Part shown: positions 34,771 to 46,125 of the stretch, in pieces
Numbering within the stretch: position 1 is the first letter of the stretch
Layout: each line of letters begins with the position of its first letter
Source: Sinonovacula constricta
Taxonomy: Eukaryota; Mollusca; Bivalvia; Cardiida; Solecurtidae
DNA: 64,000 nt
Reading direction: 5' to 3'
NCBI GenBank assembly: GCA_007844125.1
Contig: CM017559.1
Location: forward strand, 29,364,152 to 29,428,151
Notes under the pieces: model-generated
Seen by the model: only the letters and a program-made list of their open reading frames with translations
Databases searched by the model: none
What the model was told of the DNA's origin: nothing
Made by a program: the position numbers and the translations under genes

Positions 34771-37693
34771 GACGAACATGATGTTAGTCCTTTTTTAATT
34801 CAATGCGATTCCTTTTGTTTAAAATTTAACGGTAAGTGAATGCAAACTTAAATTGTAATTCAAGATATCGTACAACGTGAACACATTATGATGTTAAAAG
34901 TCAAGTAAAGTGTACCTGGGGTATACATTGACCTGCATTTCACAACATAGGCATACTGAAACTACGGAGTGTTAGTGATACATGCTTTTTCCAATCGTAC
35001 ATTTTATCAAAATTAATCCCTAGCATAGTGTTCTCCACCAAACAGTTCTCAACAAAACGCATATGATACATAAAACAAAAAAGTTACACGTGTTACATGT
35101 GTTACTCTTTTTAAAGTATACTCACTCAAGTTCGCATAGACTTAAGACAAACCAAATAGTGTAAATATTATGCAACAAAGCATTATTCTTCTACATTGCT
35201 TCTAACATCGAGCTATCACTTAAATAAATCTTTTAACAATCAAATCTTAAATAAATATTTTACAGTTTCAGCGAGACATTATCAATATGATTTAATATCA
35301 TATCAGTAGGTGCAATGCCAAAGTGGTGGTTCTTCTGTAAGTCCGTTATTGTGGTTTTCCAACATATAATTTATACACTTCTCGCTGAGCTTTTCCTTTA
35401 AAACAAATCTTGTTAAATTGAAATGATCTGTCAATTCATTTAGGATATGCAATAATAAGTTATGTTTTTTTTTACGATAGACGTACAGATACATCTGTGT
35501 TTTGCTCGAATAAGAAGTATGTACTTTCATAATCTATACAATGACAATGAAAATTTAACAATGCATTGTTAAGCACATATGCCATAGAAGCCAGATACGC
35601 TTTGTCATGAAGATTTATATGTAATTCTTTGTTATGTTTATGTAAATATCTGTAAATAAACGGACTGCATAAAACAATCCAAAAAATGATATGCCAATTC
35701 TTCTGTGGGAGAATAATCCAAGTTAAGTTTTTTAAGATACACAAGTCCTGATCAGATACACCATTCTAAAGTTAAGTAAATGTAAATGTAAAACTTGCTT
35801 GTCCCATGCTTTGAAATGAAATATGCGGTACAAAATAAGTCCCATTTAGGGTAGATTTAGATTAAATCTCCAGATGAACCGATATCAAACATGCTATTAG
35901 ACATTCTGTTATCAGGAACGATAAAAAACAGGCCCATGGCATGTATGGTCATACAATCTTAATAGAAGATCTAGCTTCATCTGAAGACAGTAGTTTGTAT
36001 TTATTTTCAATGGAATCCTTGGAAAATCCTCATTAGTGAGTTTTGTGCAAAGACCATAGAATTAAACAGTCCGAGTTTTTTTTGTGTGTGCCCATTGTTA
36101 TCAACAGTTTACCAGTTAAACAATTGATTACACTATAATTAATATTCTTCAAATCATTAACTTACCGTAGCGTTGAATGTGAAACGTGACAAGATATTCT
36201 AATTAATGAATGGAGTATTTCCAGTTTCATGAGATGCCTAAGTGATAATACGAAATAGACATGTCGCAATATGTTTGACACTATAACTGTATTTTTGTAT
36301 AAATACTTTTACAGAATTAGATGAAAAACATTATTCTTTCTTATTCTGAATCTTGTTTGACAGCCGAAAACATTTCCCAAACTGAATGCTTATACAATTA
36401 ACTAGTAAAGAGGTAAGCAAATCTAAGCGTCTGTGTTTAAGTATCTCTTTTAAGCCTTGGTCGATTGATACTATGATGCATATAGTAATGATTCGCCCAA
36501 TGAAAAACTATTACATGTACTCGAATTCAGAATTCAGCCATGTTTACAGTACCAGTCAGGCCAGTCATATTGTTCTGCCACAAAGAGTGTTAGATACCGA
36601 ATTAAAACTACGACTTTTCATCTTTTTAATCATGGCCCATGTACGTTTAATGTAAATTAAGCAATCGTAGGTCATTTTCTCTGTATGTTGTGTAGATTTG
36701 ACCTTAGAGACATCTTGTTGTGCTTGATTTGTCATAATATGGTCTACGCAAATGACCCAGGTTATGAATGAAGCATTCTGATAATTCGGATAGTTACGAT
36801 TTACCAAATGTGTGCTCATCAAGTTTATAGTGTCTGGAATTTTTAGGGTTGAGTTTGTTTAGTTCGCTTTTACAGTAAATCTTTGGGATAATATCTTTTA
36901 TTTCATGCTTTTAGTGAAAGCGTCAGAATTACCAGAGAAAAACACGTTATCATTTCACTTAGCTGATAATGAAATAGATGTGTTATCATTTGTATATGGG
37001 CTCTAAGGGAGGTAACTACTGACTACCAGGGGTATGGCAAAACAACTGATTTAAATAAAGTTAAAGGACGAAATAAGCATGAAATAAAAAGAACATTTGC
37101 TGATTTCAGTTTGTGATCGTATTTAATCATAAAAGAAAGTTATTTACTCGTTGCTGCGCCACTCATAAAGGTATTTATATAACTAAAATACACCAAAATT
37201 CAGGCATACACTGAAATCGGCAAATATCATCTTTATATTTACATAGATATCGTTTAAGCATACGGTCAATCTTTCATTATTAATTTCTGTTGACACGATA
37301 GTTCAAGATTGAGGCGTCCTCTAACAAATGAATTAGCCCGACCTTTTTGTCATGTTATTGTCTTTTAATGAAAGGCTACATGACAATGGCTGGGATCAAG
37401 TTTGGACATATAATGATTTATAGCCGTTTGTTGTGAGATATAACTACAATAGGTCCATATTGTTTCGTGGTATCGAATGCGGCTCATTCTGAATTATCGG
37501 ACCTGACTGATGATTACACGATGTTAAGTGTCAAGAGATTTCAGAGCGGCTTAACGAGTTTTCTGATATATTATTTCACCTGTCAATGAAAAATATTGTC
37601 GTACTAACTATATCATGCGTTGCCACAACTGTAAAGTTGTAAAGATTCGAAAATGCTTGTAACTTAATATTAATTACATATTCATTCATTTAG
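34771..37693. other. AT-rich sequence without recognised features
   Basis: Two overlapping minus-strand frames at 35,303-35,744 and a pair of opposed frames at 36,386-36,822 have no recognisable domains. A CTAAGGGAGGTAACTAC motif at 36,990-37,020 resembles a common terminus of mollusc repeats as I recall, but no partner end was found. Confidence 0.35.
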
Positions 37694-37788
37694 TTTTTTT
37701 TGTTGTTTTTTTTTTTGTTTGTTTTTTTGTCACAATGTGGTAATATTGTGATAGGTCATGATTATGTTATTATCGTATGATTATGAGT

Positions 37789-37831
<43 letters not shown>
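37694..37831. repeat. T-rich tract including a 41-nt poly-T
   Basis: A T/GTTT-rich stretch (37,694-37,728) is followed ~60 bp later by an uninterrupted run of 41 Ts (37,791-37,831). It might be the poly-A tail of a minus-strand retroposon, but no element body is recognisable to its right. Confidence 0.9.
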
Positions 37832-37833
<2 letters not shown>

Positions 37834-39389
37834 TGGCGAGAGTGATGATGGATGGGATATATCTGAAGTTGTCATGTTTATGTATGTATATATATAATGC
37901 CCTTTTTTCAGACGACATCGTTTTTTTTTTGTAGCATGTCTTTGTACTTTATTTACATATGATGTTCATTGTACTCTTCATTTTGTATGGAGGAAATAAA
38001 GATTATATACCAGTAGTTGCACAGTACTACTTAAGATATTCTGTTGGTATTTATGCTAAGTTTAGAATTATACTCAGTTTAATGACTGCATAAATAACAG
38101 TTTGACGCCATCGTATTCGTCGAGTACTACAATGAACAAATATTATGCAATATCGCATACCCATCGAATTTAAAGCGTTTTGATTGGTCGAGCGCTGGTC
38201 ATGTGTGAGTCAATATAAAATGACAATGACTCGAGAATTATTTTACGTGACCACCGAGAATATTATAGTGACGGTCGTGTTCTTTTTTTTAACGCGCGAT
38301 ATTGCTACAATAACATGGTGTTTGATAAAAGAAATCGACAGTCTCCCTGTGTCTGTAATGCTTTGGTAATATTTAGTGAAAATGTAACCAAGAAAACAAC
38401 AAAAACTGAAAATTCGGTAGCAGCAAATGTTTTTCGTGATTATCTGTTGAGGAAATGAACGCTGGAGAATTGGATCGACATCTTTAAATATTTTATATAA
38501 AATGTGAAGCACGTGGGGCTCGTTGTACAAAAACAACAATGAAAGCTTAATTAAAGTAAATAATTATTTTCGGACCTGCGTCTTCGGTCAATATCTCATT
38601 ACCCAGGTTCTTAAAACTATATATTGACCTCAACACAAGTCCTTATTTGTTTAATATATTCCTAAGAAAAAAACAACAACAATTTAACCCGTTTATTTAG
38701 TTCACACCGACATTCACAAAATATGCATGTAAATTGAATAAAATTCGAAAACCTTATTTGAGAGGATAGTTTCATAAGAGACAAAATCTGGCCCTTTTGT
38801 AGTGATAACAATGGGATGACTTTTTTAAATCTACAAAAGTGCATCAGTAATGTCGGACTAAAACAGAAGCTAGACGAAGTAGAATTCAACAATATTGGGA
38901 TAACAGAATACACGACAGGACAGCGGCAAACTTATTTTTTAAGGATATCGGAGTGTCGCTCCAAAGTGATATTTAATCAAGCCCACGTATTTACGGTGCC
39001 TTTTTAAATGGATTAAAAATACATCACTATTTTTATCATAGCCAAATTGAAACATTTAAAATTTGCATTAAAATGCTTTAGATCGACAAAAATTAGCAAA
39101 CCATGGTGTACTGTATAACCTGAATCGTAGTTGTAAAGAAACAAATACTTTTAACTCATAAGTGACATGTCATTCGGAAGTGGCGAAAAAGAAAAAAAAG
39201 TCGTCTTGTGTTTGTAAACAACAACAAATACGATTAAGTTTGAATAGGAACTGCTAATTTTCTACGTATACTTTATCCAATTTATATTTCTCCAAACTAA
39301 AGCACCCATTATTTACAACTTACATATAGTCTAAAGAGGCAAACTTAGGAATGATAGCCTGGTATTTTATATGTACAACCGATATATAT
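37832..39389. other. AT-rich sequence, possible diverged S-motif at ~38.57-38.63 kb
   Basis: The TTCGGTCAATATC...CCTCAACACAAGTCC segment (~38,584-38,643) resembles the sequence preceding E4 (48,775-48,835) and E5 (56,130-56,190). No gene is recognised. Confidence 0.35.
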
Positions 39390-39700
39390 CCTTGATCCCT
39401 CCCCAGCTAATGTGTTTATGCGAGCCCCTCTAATTTACATCACTGAATGTCCACCAAATAACCACCAGTCACCCCGCTCTAGATCATGCCCATCGTGTCT
39501 CCAGCAGATGGACTTCTTCTTCTTCTAAATTCACTCCAACCCCAACATAAATAAGATCCTTCTATTATACTATCTAAGATAACGTACATTCTTATTCCAT
39601 GTGAAGTATTTATGATAAGTGGCATATTCGGATAAGAACGGAATTTATTTCCCATGACTTTTAATCAGAAGGCATGACTGAGGCCAGTGCTGTTTATTAA
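39390..39700 (+). repeat. E-family repeat, copy E2
   Basis: This shows the E block order in diverged form: CTAATGTGTTTATGCGAGC, AATAACCACCAGTCACC, ATCATGCCCATCGTGTCT, CAGATGGACTTC, TGTGAAGTATTTATGATAAG and a TTTTAATCAGAAGGC.TGAC end. It stands at the head of the A0 block, as E3 stands just before A1. Confidence 0.55.
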
Positions 39701-41510
39701 ATATAAAACTGTTTCTAGCTTCACGTTTCACTTGCGTCTTAGACCATTCTGGGCAGATAACGAACAATAGTGAAGTTAATTATTATGTATGCACAGAATT
39801 TACAGCAGATGGTAGCTAATACTTTTAACATAGTAATAAATAATCGAAACATGATATTTATAGTTATTATCGTAAAGAAGCATGATACAGCTGATAAAAG
39901 AAAAGTAATGCTTTTAACTTAGATATTCTTATGCATTAAAAATAGTTGAGCTGAAATATCAAATATCACATGTCTAAACTACTGAATACACGTAAGATCA
40001 TTGGGCACCAGCGAGAGTTTTGAGATAAATTTCATTTCTTTATTATTGAAAACGTATGTTGCTTCATTCAAATAATCTGAAATCAGCCAAAGGTGCAATG
40101 CGTAGTAAGATGAATTGTTATATTGCTCAGATTTTCGTCGTGTTTTTTTGTTGTCTTTTCTTAATCCCATTAAATGCGTTAAAGAGATAGATTTATTCGT
40201 CTTGCAAATTAAATTTCTATACTGACATATTCGTTTAAAATATAATCTGCTAGAGCATCTTCAATAACCGTATTCCCTTGATACATGTGTTGTTAACATG
40301 CCTGATGCAAACACAACACATAACAATCAAGTTGTCGGGGTAAACTTGGCGGAATATCTCCCGTCAGCGATAAGCGTTTTCACGCAAATACTGTTTTTGC
40401 AATGCACTCGCATTGTTCGAAACACGCAGCTGCAACGTTTTGCTAATTACACGGTAGGTGGTAAGGCGTGAGAGGTAAAAATGATGAAAGATAGAATAGG
40501 TTATAAATAAACACCTTCAGTTATTTATCGCCTGTCCTGAAAACCGGTACGGCTGCTGTGTTGAAATCTTGTCGTTTTTACTACGATAACCAGTAAACTA
40601 TTAATTTTGATGCACCTCAACAGCAAAGTGCAATGCGTTATATTGTATAAAGTATCGTGTCTTAGAAGGCACCGTTTTCTACAAGGCCCAGCTTAAGCAA
40701 CATTGTGGCCTTTATAAAATGCATAGCTCGCTCGTGTCTATTATTTATATAAATGAAATCACCTATATTTCCAAACTGTTGTCGTTTGACCCATTACAGG
40801 CGGGTTAGCATGGCACAAGACAACCATAAAAACACTATTTTAAAGATGTTCATGTTAATCTGTTTGTCCGAAAGAATGGAGTAAGTAATGTACTCTATAT
40901 AAACAAAGCAGAAAATCAATAAATGCACGCAAACTCGGAATGTATCTTTTTTAAACTGGCGTGCAGTTTCTTTTTTGTAACTTTAAAGTTACTAATATAT
41001 ATATACCGTCTATCTGTAAAATGCCTAAACTAATGAGATAGTGATTTTTTCCAAAGTCTGTAAAGATAATTAGTTTCATTGTATTTGGTGTTACGCCTGA
41101 TCAAAATGTCACTATCATTGCAAATATGAAGCAAATGATATAGCATATTATCCAAATCTTTTCCTTGATTGAAAGTACATTCAGAAGCAAAATGCAAAGG
41201 AAGACAAAACCAAACCTTCGGAAAACATGCATGTACGCCAAAACGGATAAATTCTATATTTGTCCGTTAAGCGTGTGAATAGAACAGGAAAGAACGATTA
41301 CTTATCACGCTCACCCGACAGATGGCGAGTGTAAGCCGCAATAAGGTCAATGAACCAATCCCCAAAGGGACTATACCGGTCAGGTCAATAGAAATCTAAC
41401 GTATTGTTTATGGTTTCATTTCTGTATCGCAGACAATTATCTTCGGCATAGCTCCAGAGAGCAATACATATGGCTTATCTGTTTGTTGTGTTGGTCACTT
41501 TACACAAAAC
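39390..41510 (+). repeat. A0: old diverged partial copy of the duplicated unit
   Basis: Several separated blocks match, in order, sequence in and just before A1. AATAAATAATCGAAACATG at ~39,835 matches ~45,677. The GGTTATAAATAAACACCTTC segment at ~40,500 matches ~46,088 and ~54,549. CACCCGACAGATGG.GAGTGTA at ~41,315 matches ~46,629 and ~55,000. The CGTATTGTTTATGGTTTCAT block at ~41,400 matches ~46,714 and ~55,082. Homology fades after ~41,510. It is far more diverged than A1 is from B, so it marks an earlier duplication. Confidence 0.65.
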
Positions 41511-42134
41511 GTAATTGAAGCGGGACAAATATTGAATACTAAATTAATATCAACTTTATTTTGAGTAATCCGAAAGTACGGATCAACAAATAATATGTGT
41601 GCCATGAGAGACATGGAATTTAGAAATGACCTACTTATTTTAGGTATAAATCGGACAAATGTTTTCAAGAGTTTTTGGTCGGTGTAAAAAGGACATTAAC
41701 CCTTTAATGGAGGGTCTGTTTAGACTTGATCTTGGCATTATAAGTTATGTCTTTTAAGTTCTGATGTGGCTAGCACACATATGCTAGAGTAAGTATTCTA
41801 ATTATCAATGTATGACACAAAAACTAGATACTTGCAATTTACGCAACATTTTATTGATACTTCTACATCAAGACTGTCCTTTGCTGACATCATTACTTAA
41901 ACAATAATTAACCTTTACTGTAAACGGTCCAGGATACGATTATTTAATTCGGTTTGTTCTTTCCCTTGAAAACATCCCAAATAAGCAATAAACCATTCGA
42001 ACATGGTCATTCTGTGTTTACAACATATTTCAATATCAACTCGTCAATCCGAAAAATCTGTAGACTTCAGTATGACCTCTCCTCAATTAATTTACTCACG
42101 TTTTGTTTCTGTGTTTTTGTCTTCCATTGGCAAG
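41511..42134. other. AT-rich sequence; would be intron if the 42.1-kb exon is real
   Basis: No gene is recognised. The last part contains a 24-nt pyrimidine-rich tract (42,105-42,127) leading to the candidate acceptor at 42,134. Confidence 0.35.
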
Positions 42135-42295
42135 ACGCGTATGGCATCCACACAGTGAATTCATACAGGTGCCTTACACATGCACCAGAAGCTGCTTCTC
42201 TTGCTCATGGGAATGTATGCAGTTACAAACTACCTGAGACAAATCTTGATCAGGTTACAAAACTGATTGATTTAGTCAATAGGCTATCAATATAG
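42135..42295 (+). CDS. Candidate 3'-terminal coding exon, unidentified protein
   Basis: A pyrimidine-rich tract (TTTGTTTCTGTGTTTTTGTC then TTCC) and GGCAAG at 42,129-42,134 make a plausible splice acceptor. It is followed by 52 open codons and a TAG at 42,293-42,295. The residues look protein-like rather than AT-driven: AYGIHTVNSYRCLTHAPEAA, then SLAHGNVCSYKLPETNLDQV, then TKLIDLVNRLSI. The end looks like an amphipathic helix. An AATAAA lies at 42,454-42,459, about 160 bp downstream, fitting a poly(A) signal. I recognise no family. The 113-codon frame that contains it begins with poor, AT-like residues, so only the part after the acceptor is proposed. No upstream exon was found, so this could be a relic or chance. 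Confidence 0.35.
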
Positions 42296-42673
42296 TTAAA
42301 TACACATACCGGAGTAACTTGTGGTTAGTTCATTCGAATGAAACTGATGACACGTGTAACTTGAATACACACTAGTGGATGCATATGTCATTTAAATTAT
42401 TATTCGATTGATTCCTTTATTGAGAAGAAGAGGCTAACTATAACACATTGCAAAATAAAACGCTGTCTGAAATATTCTGCATCTCCATGATTCACATGTA
42501 CGTTCTCTGACTATTCAACATTAAACGATGTTTGTAATAAAGATACTCAAAGAACTTTCAATTTTTCAGAATTTCAGAAATCTATACACATTATACTTGC
42601 ATAAGAGTTTATACAAATAGTATAATTAAGATTTTTTTTTTATAAACATTCCAGTGCCTCTATTATCGTCATT
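42296..42673. other. AT-rich sequence; possible 3' UTR of the candidate exon
   Basis: Contains AATAAA at 42,454-42,459 and otherwise nothing recognisable. Confidence 0.3.
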
Positions 42674-42675
42674 TA

Positions 42676-43213
42676 AGGTGGTATCCGACACTTGACTAAT
42701 GATTTTTTTTTATCAAATAACCAAAACAGGACATTGCTACCTGTAAGATCTTGCAAAATGATGTGCAATTGATTCCTAGATGTATGTGAAAAAAAAATTC
42801 TAATCGTCATTGCAAACACAGGTAATTTCCTATCGGAGCAACACAGCAGAGAAAGCTTTTTTTTAAAACTGAGTGAACAACGTGATAACTTTTGAGATCA
42901 CGGTATAAGGCCATTCTGGGTTGTCTGCTTTGACGTCGATATCCATTTTTAGCAGAGATCACTGGCGTGTTCATTTTATAGGCGTGGAAAGAATTAACAT
43001 TTAGAATGATTTTATTGCCATTTGTACTTCAAATACGATAGTTAGTGTTTTTATATAAATGTAGACTTATGTTTGAAATTATGCATAAATTCCCCAAAAG
43101 AGTGGGAAATGTTAAATGCATTGGATATAGGTAAACTGTCGATGACCACCTTTAAAGAAAGACCCCGGTATTAAACCATGTTAACCTTTATGTCACAAAA
43201 GTGTCGGACGCCT
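42676..43213. mobile_element. MITE with TA flanks and AGG.GGTATCCGACACTT-type ends
   Basis: The left end AGGTGGTATCCGACACTT (42,676-42,693) is the inverted complement, with a small indel, of the right end AAGTGTCGGACGCCT (43,199-43,213). The element is flanked by TA on both sides (42,674-42,675 and 43,214-43,215). It is 538 bp with no transposase frame, so non-autonomous. TA target duplication suggests a Tc1/mariner-type origin (inference). A second inward-facing end-like motif, CCACCTTTAAAG at ~43,147-43,158, lies ~50 bp inside the right end. That suggests a nested or rearranged terminus. Confidence 0.7.
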
Positions 43214-43215
43214 TA

Positions 43216-43741
43216 TTAAAAAGAAATTATAGCATATTTCAAACAATTGCTCTAGGAAAATATGTGTGGTGATTTAAAAAAAAAGATGCCATTATACTGT
43301 TATTCTTCTACTCAATAACAATTATAATTTCCATCGTTCTTTTATAACGGCCCACTCTTAAACTATGCCTATAGACACTTTTATTAATATTTCATACCAA
43401 TATACAGTGAAAATAAAGGACAGCATTAGGTGTTTTCGGGTATAAAACGGCGAGTTAATGATTCATTAGAAGCATACTAATACAGAGAATGCTTCCCATC
43501 ATTAATCTGATTCAAATCATGCAAATAAATACGTACTTAGTGTCATGTCCTTTCAAAGAGCACGGTGACATAAATACTAACAGAGCATTGTTTTGCTTTG
43601 TTTAATTATTCCACCCATCTTGATAAAGACTATGATCAACTTGCTTCACGCAGTTGTTATTTAATGCTAAATTATACATGAGTTCAAACACATAAACAAA
43701 TATGCCCATTGTATTGGGAAGCATTGATCACAATAGAACAC

Positions 43742-43744
<3 letters not shown>
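43216..43744. other. AT-rich sequence without recognised features
   Basis: Nothing recognised. Confidence 0.4.
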
Positions 43745-43818
<74 letters not shown>

Positions 43819-43935
43819 AGAGAGAAAAGGAGAGAGACACAGAGAGACTCAGAGAGACTGACAGGGAGAGAGGGAGAGAGGGAGACAGACAGGCAGACAG
43901 ACAGACGGACAGACAGACAAACAGCTAGGCAGACA

Positions 43936-43979
<44 letters not shown>

Positions 43980-43989
43980 GAGAGAGAGG
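43745..43989. repeat. (GA)n compound microsatellite
   Basis: A pure GA run (~43,746-43,811, about 33 units) is followed by interrupted GAGAGAAAAGG, GACAGACA/GGCAGACA and a second GA run to 43,989. The long Arg-Glu and Ser-Leu open frames of ~131 codons on both strands come from this repeat and are not genes. Confidence 0.97.
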
Positions 43990-45261
43990 TTGACAACAAA
44001 ACAAAACACATACAAGCGTAAAACCACGAGATGCTTGGCGAATTCAAAAACCATCAGTAGCTTCGAATGCCAAAAGCAAAAGTTTAATTTATCAATTTGA
44101 ACCTCTTCGTAGTGGTTGACCATGCAGTCGTTACAGAAAAAACATCATAGAGGTTTTATATAATTAAACTTATTAGATTAGATACAACCTTCGCACTATT
44201 TCCATTTTTTTCAGGACTAGATTATTCGCGTTGTATACTTTATAGTTACACAGTTACATTGCAGCAAATATTGTCAAGACGATGCCTTATAATAATTTGA
44301 CATCTGTAGACCATAACACGAAAATCAATATAAAAAGATTACTGGAAAATGCTGTCCTTTTTATGATGATGTTAATAAATATTAATGTGATATTTTAATT
44401 ATTAATATTATATTATGTTGCAAAGAACCTTTAGCATATATTTCACTACCATACTTTTGTCTTATTTGTTGAAGAATGAAAATAACTTCGGGATTGTAAT
44501 AGTATCAGCACAAGCATAAACATTTTAGCATTTTACATTAAATGCATTAAGTTCTTGTGTTGCCGTATTATAGTTTACGGTGTGTGTTTTAACTTAACAC
44601 TGGTTACTCCCTGTATTTTAGATCCTTAGTTGTTAAATATCGGCGTCCGCTTTCGGTCAGATATTGACATATATCCGTTTATCCTGAGATATAAGTGCAA
44701 AAGATCCATAAAGTTTTGTGTATACATACATTCCAGGTGATATAGAAATAACAAGATGACACGCGTCGCAAGAATGGACAGCGATCGAGCGAGTCTCACG
44801 ACATACTAGATCAGCAATTACTGTAAGAACAGCCATATTTTCGTATCAAATGTCTTGATAACGTATGGTAAAATATATTTTACTATTTTATTTATTTCAT
44901 ATTGGTGAACATACGATGTTTTTTTTTCTTCAGAATCTAAAATAGAACGTTACATTTGCTCAAAACGCCGCTGCGCATGTGACTTAAAGCAAGGGTATAG
45001 TTTAAATTAATTAAGAAAATCATCTATAACATTGTTGTTGTGGTAACATTGCGAATGTCATTTTTGATATCTTATCATTATATGATTTATTACAAATAAA
45101 GAGATCAAATGAAAGACCGGACAGGAGCAAAATTTATGAAAAAGGTTTATTGGTGTATTTGTCCAATAACTAATTAAGCCAGACTTTACTGACATTGACG
45201 AATCAGAACAAACTTGCAAAGTACCTCGAAACATAAAATTCAATCATGTATGAACCGCAGT
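43990..45261. other. AT-rich sequence without recognised features
   Basis: No gene is recognised. Confidence 0.4.
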
Positions 45262-45590
45262 AAATTCCCCTAACCCCTTTTGCTAATGTGTTTGTGTGGG
45301 AGTATATAATTACCCTGATGTTAAGCACCAATTAATGACTACTTAATGACCACCAACTATCTGGTGATAGCGCTCATCGTTTCCCTACGTCCGCCATGTT
45401 TACTCGAGCACGAATATGAAATTCTTTATATGATCCAACTATTGTTGTCTTTTTATAAAATAAGCTAACGTTCATTACATTCGTTAGACTATGTGATGAA
45501 TTAATGATGAGTATCATATTCTGATACAAAAGGAATTTATTTCTATTTTTATGCAAAGTCATGATGAAATAAAACGCTGATTATTGCACA
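45262..45590 (+). repeat. E-family repeat, copy E3
   Basis: Landmarks: GCTAATGTGTTTGTGTGGGA, ATAATTACCCTGATGTTAAG, TTAATGACCACC, GATAGCGCTCATCGT and a late GATACAAAAGGAATTTATTT shared with E2. It precedes A1, as E2 heads A0. No counterpart lies directly before copy B. Confidence 0.55.
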
Positions 45591-46084
45591 TTTAGCTGAG
45601 CCTGCCAAGACTGAAACAACAATAGTTATGCCTAAAATTCATAATGGAATGTAACCTATAATATTTATTGCAGTAATAAATAACCGAAACATAGCATTTA
45701 CAGTTATGGCATCATCGTAAAAAAACAACATATTCCTGATTGAAGCGAATTCAACTTGAGATATTCTGGTGTATAAAGCTATAGCAAAACTGGTAAATGA
45801 AGACTACTGAATATGTATAAATCATTTAATAATTCGTCGGCACCTGGAAGAACGACTGATTAGGTTTTATTAGCTTGACACGTGCATTTTTAAATACAAG
45901 ATGCGAACGCTACAAACAGTTTCGTCAGTAGGCACGTGTAATTGTTACTTTTTATCCACGTTTTCAGGAAAATATCGACGAAAAACCTTGCAATGGGCTC
46001 GTACAGCTCGAAACTAGCAATATGCTTTAGTTATAACAAGGCAGGTGGTAGACGTGGGACGCAAACACCATTAAGAATTCATTG

Positions 46085-46125
46085 GTTTTAAATAAACACC
46101 TTCAGTTACTTTACTGCTTGTGCTA
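46085..46125 (+). promoter_or_regulatory. Conserved TTTAAATAAACACC motif (possible TATA-type element)
   Basis: TTTTAAATAAACACCTTCAG is shared with B (54,552-54,571). In A0 the segment at ~40,500 reads GGTTATAAATAAACACCTTC, then AG, a TATA-box-like form. Conservation across three copies of unequal age is suggestive, but no transcript is known. Confidence 0.2.

Noticed and set aside
35303..35744. Two overlapping minus-strand frames that could be one frameshifted gene
   Set aside because: Composition is AT-driven, no domain is recognisable, and joining them would need an assumed frameshift.
37791..37831. Poly-A tail of a minus-strand retroposon
   Set aside because: No element body, tRNA-like head or target duplication could be found next to the poly-T run.
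41954..42134. N-terminal half of the 113-codon plus-strand frame
   Set aside because: It contains the polypyrimidine tract and acceptor of the candidate exon and has poor composition, so only the part after 42,134 was kept.
43702..44123. Arg-Glu-rich and Ser-Leu-rich ~131-codon frames on opposite strands
   Set aside because: They are produced by the (GA)n repeat. The non-repeat ends have no protein features.
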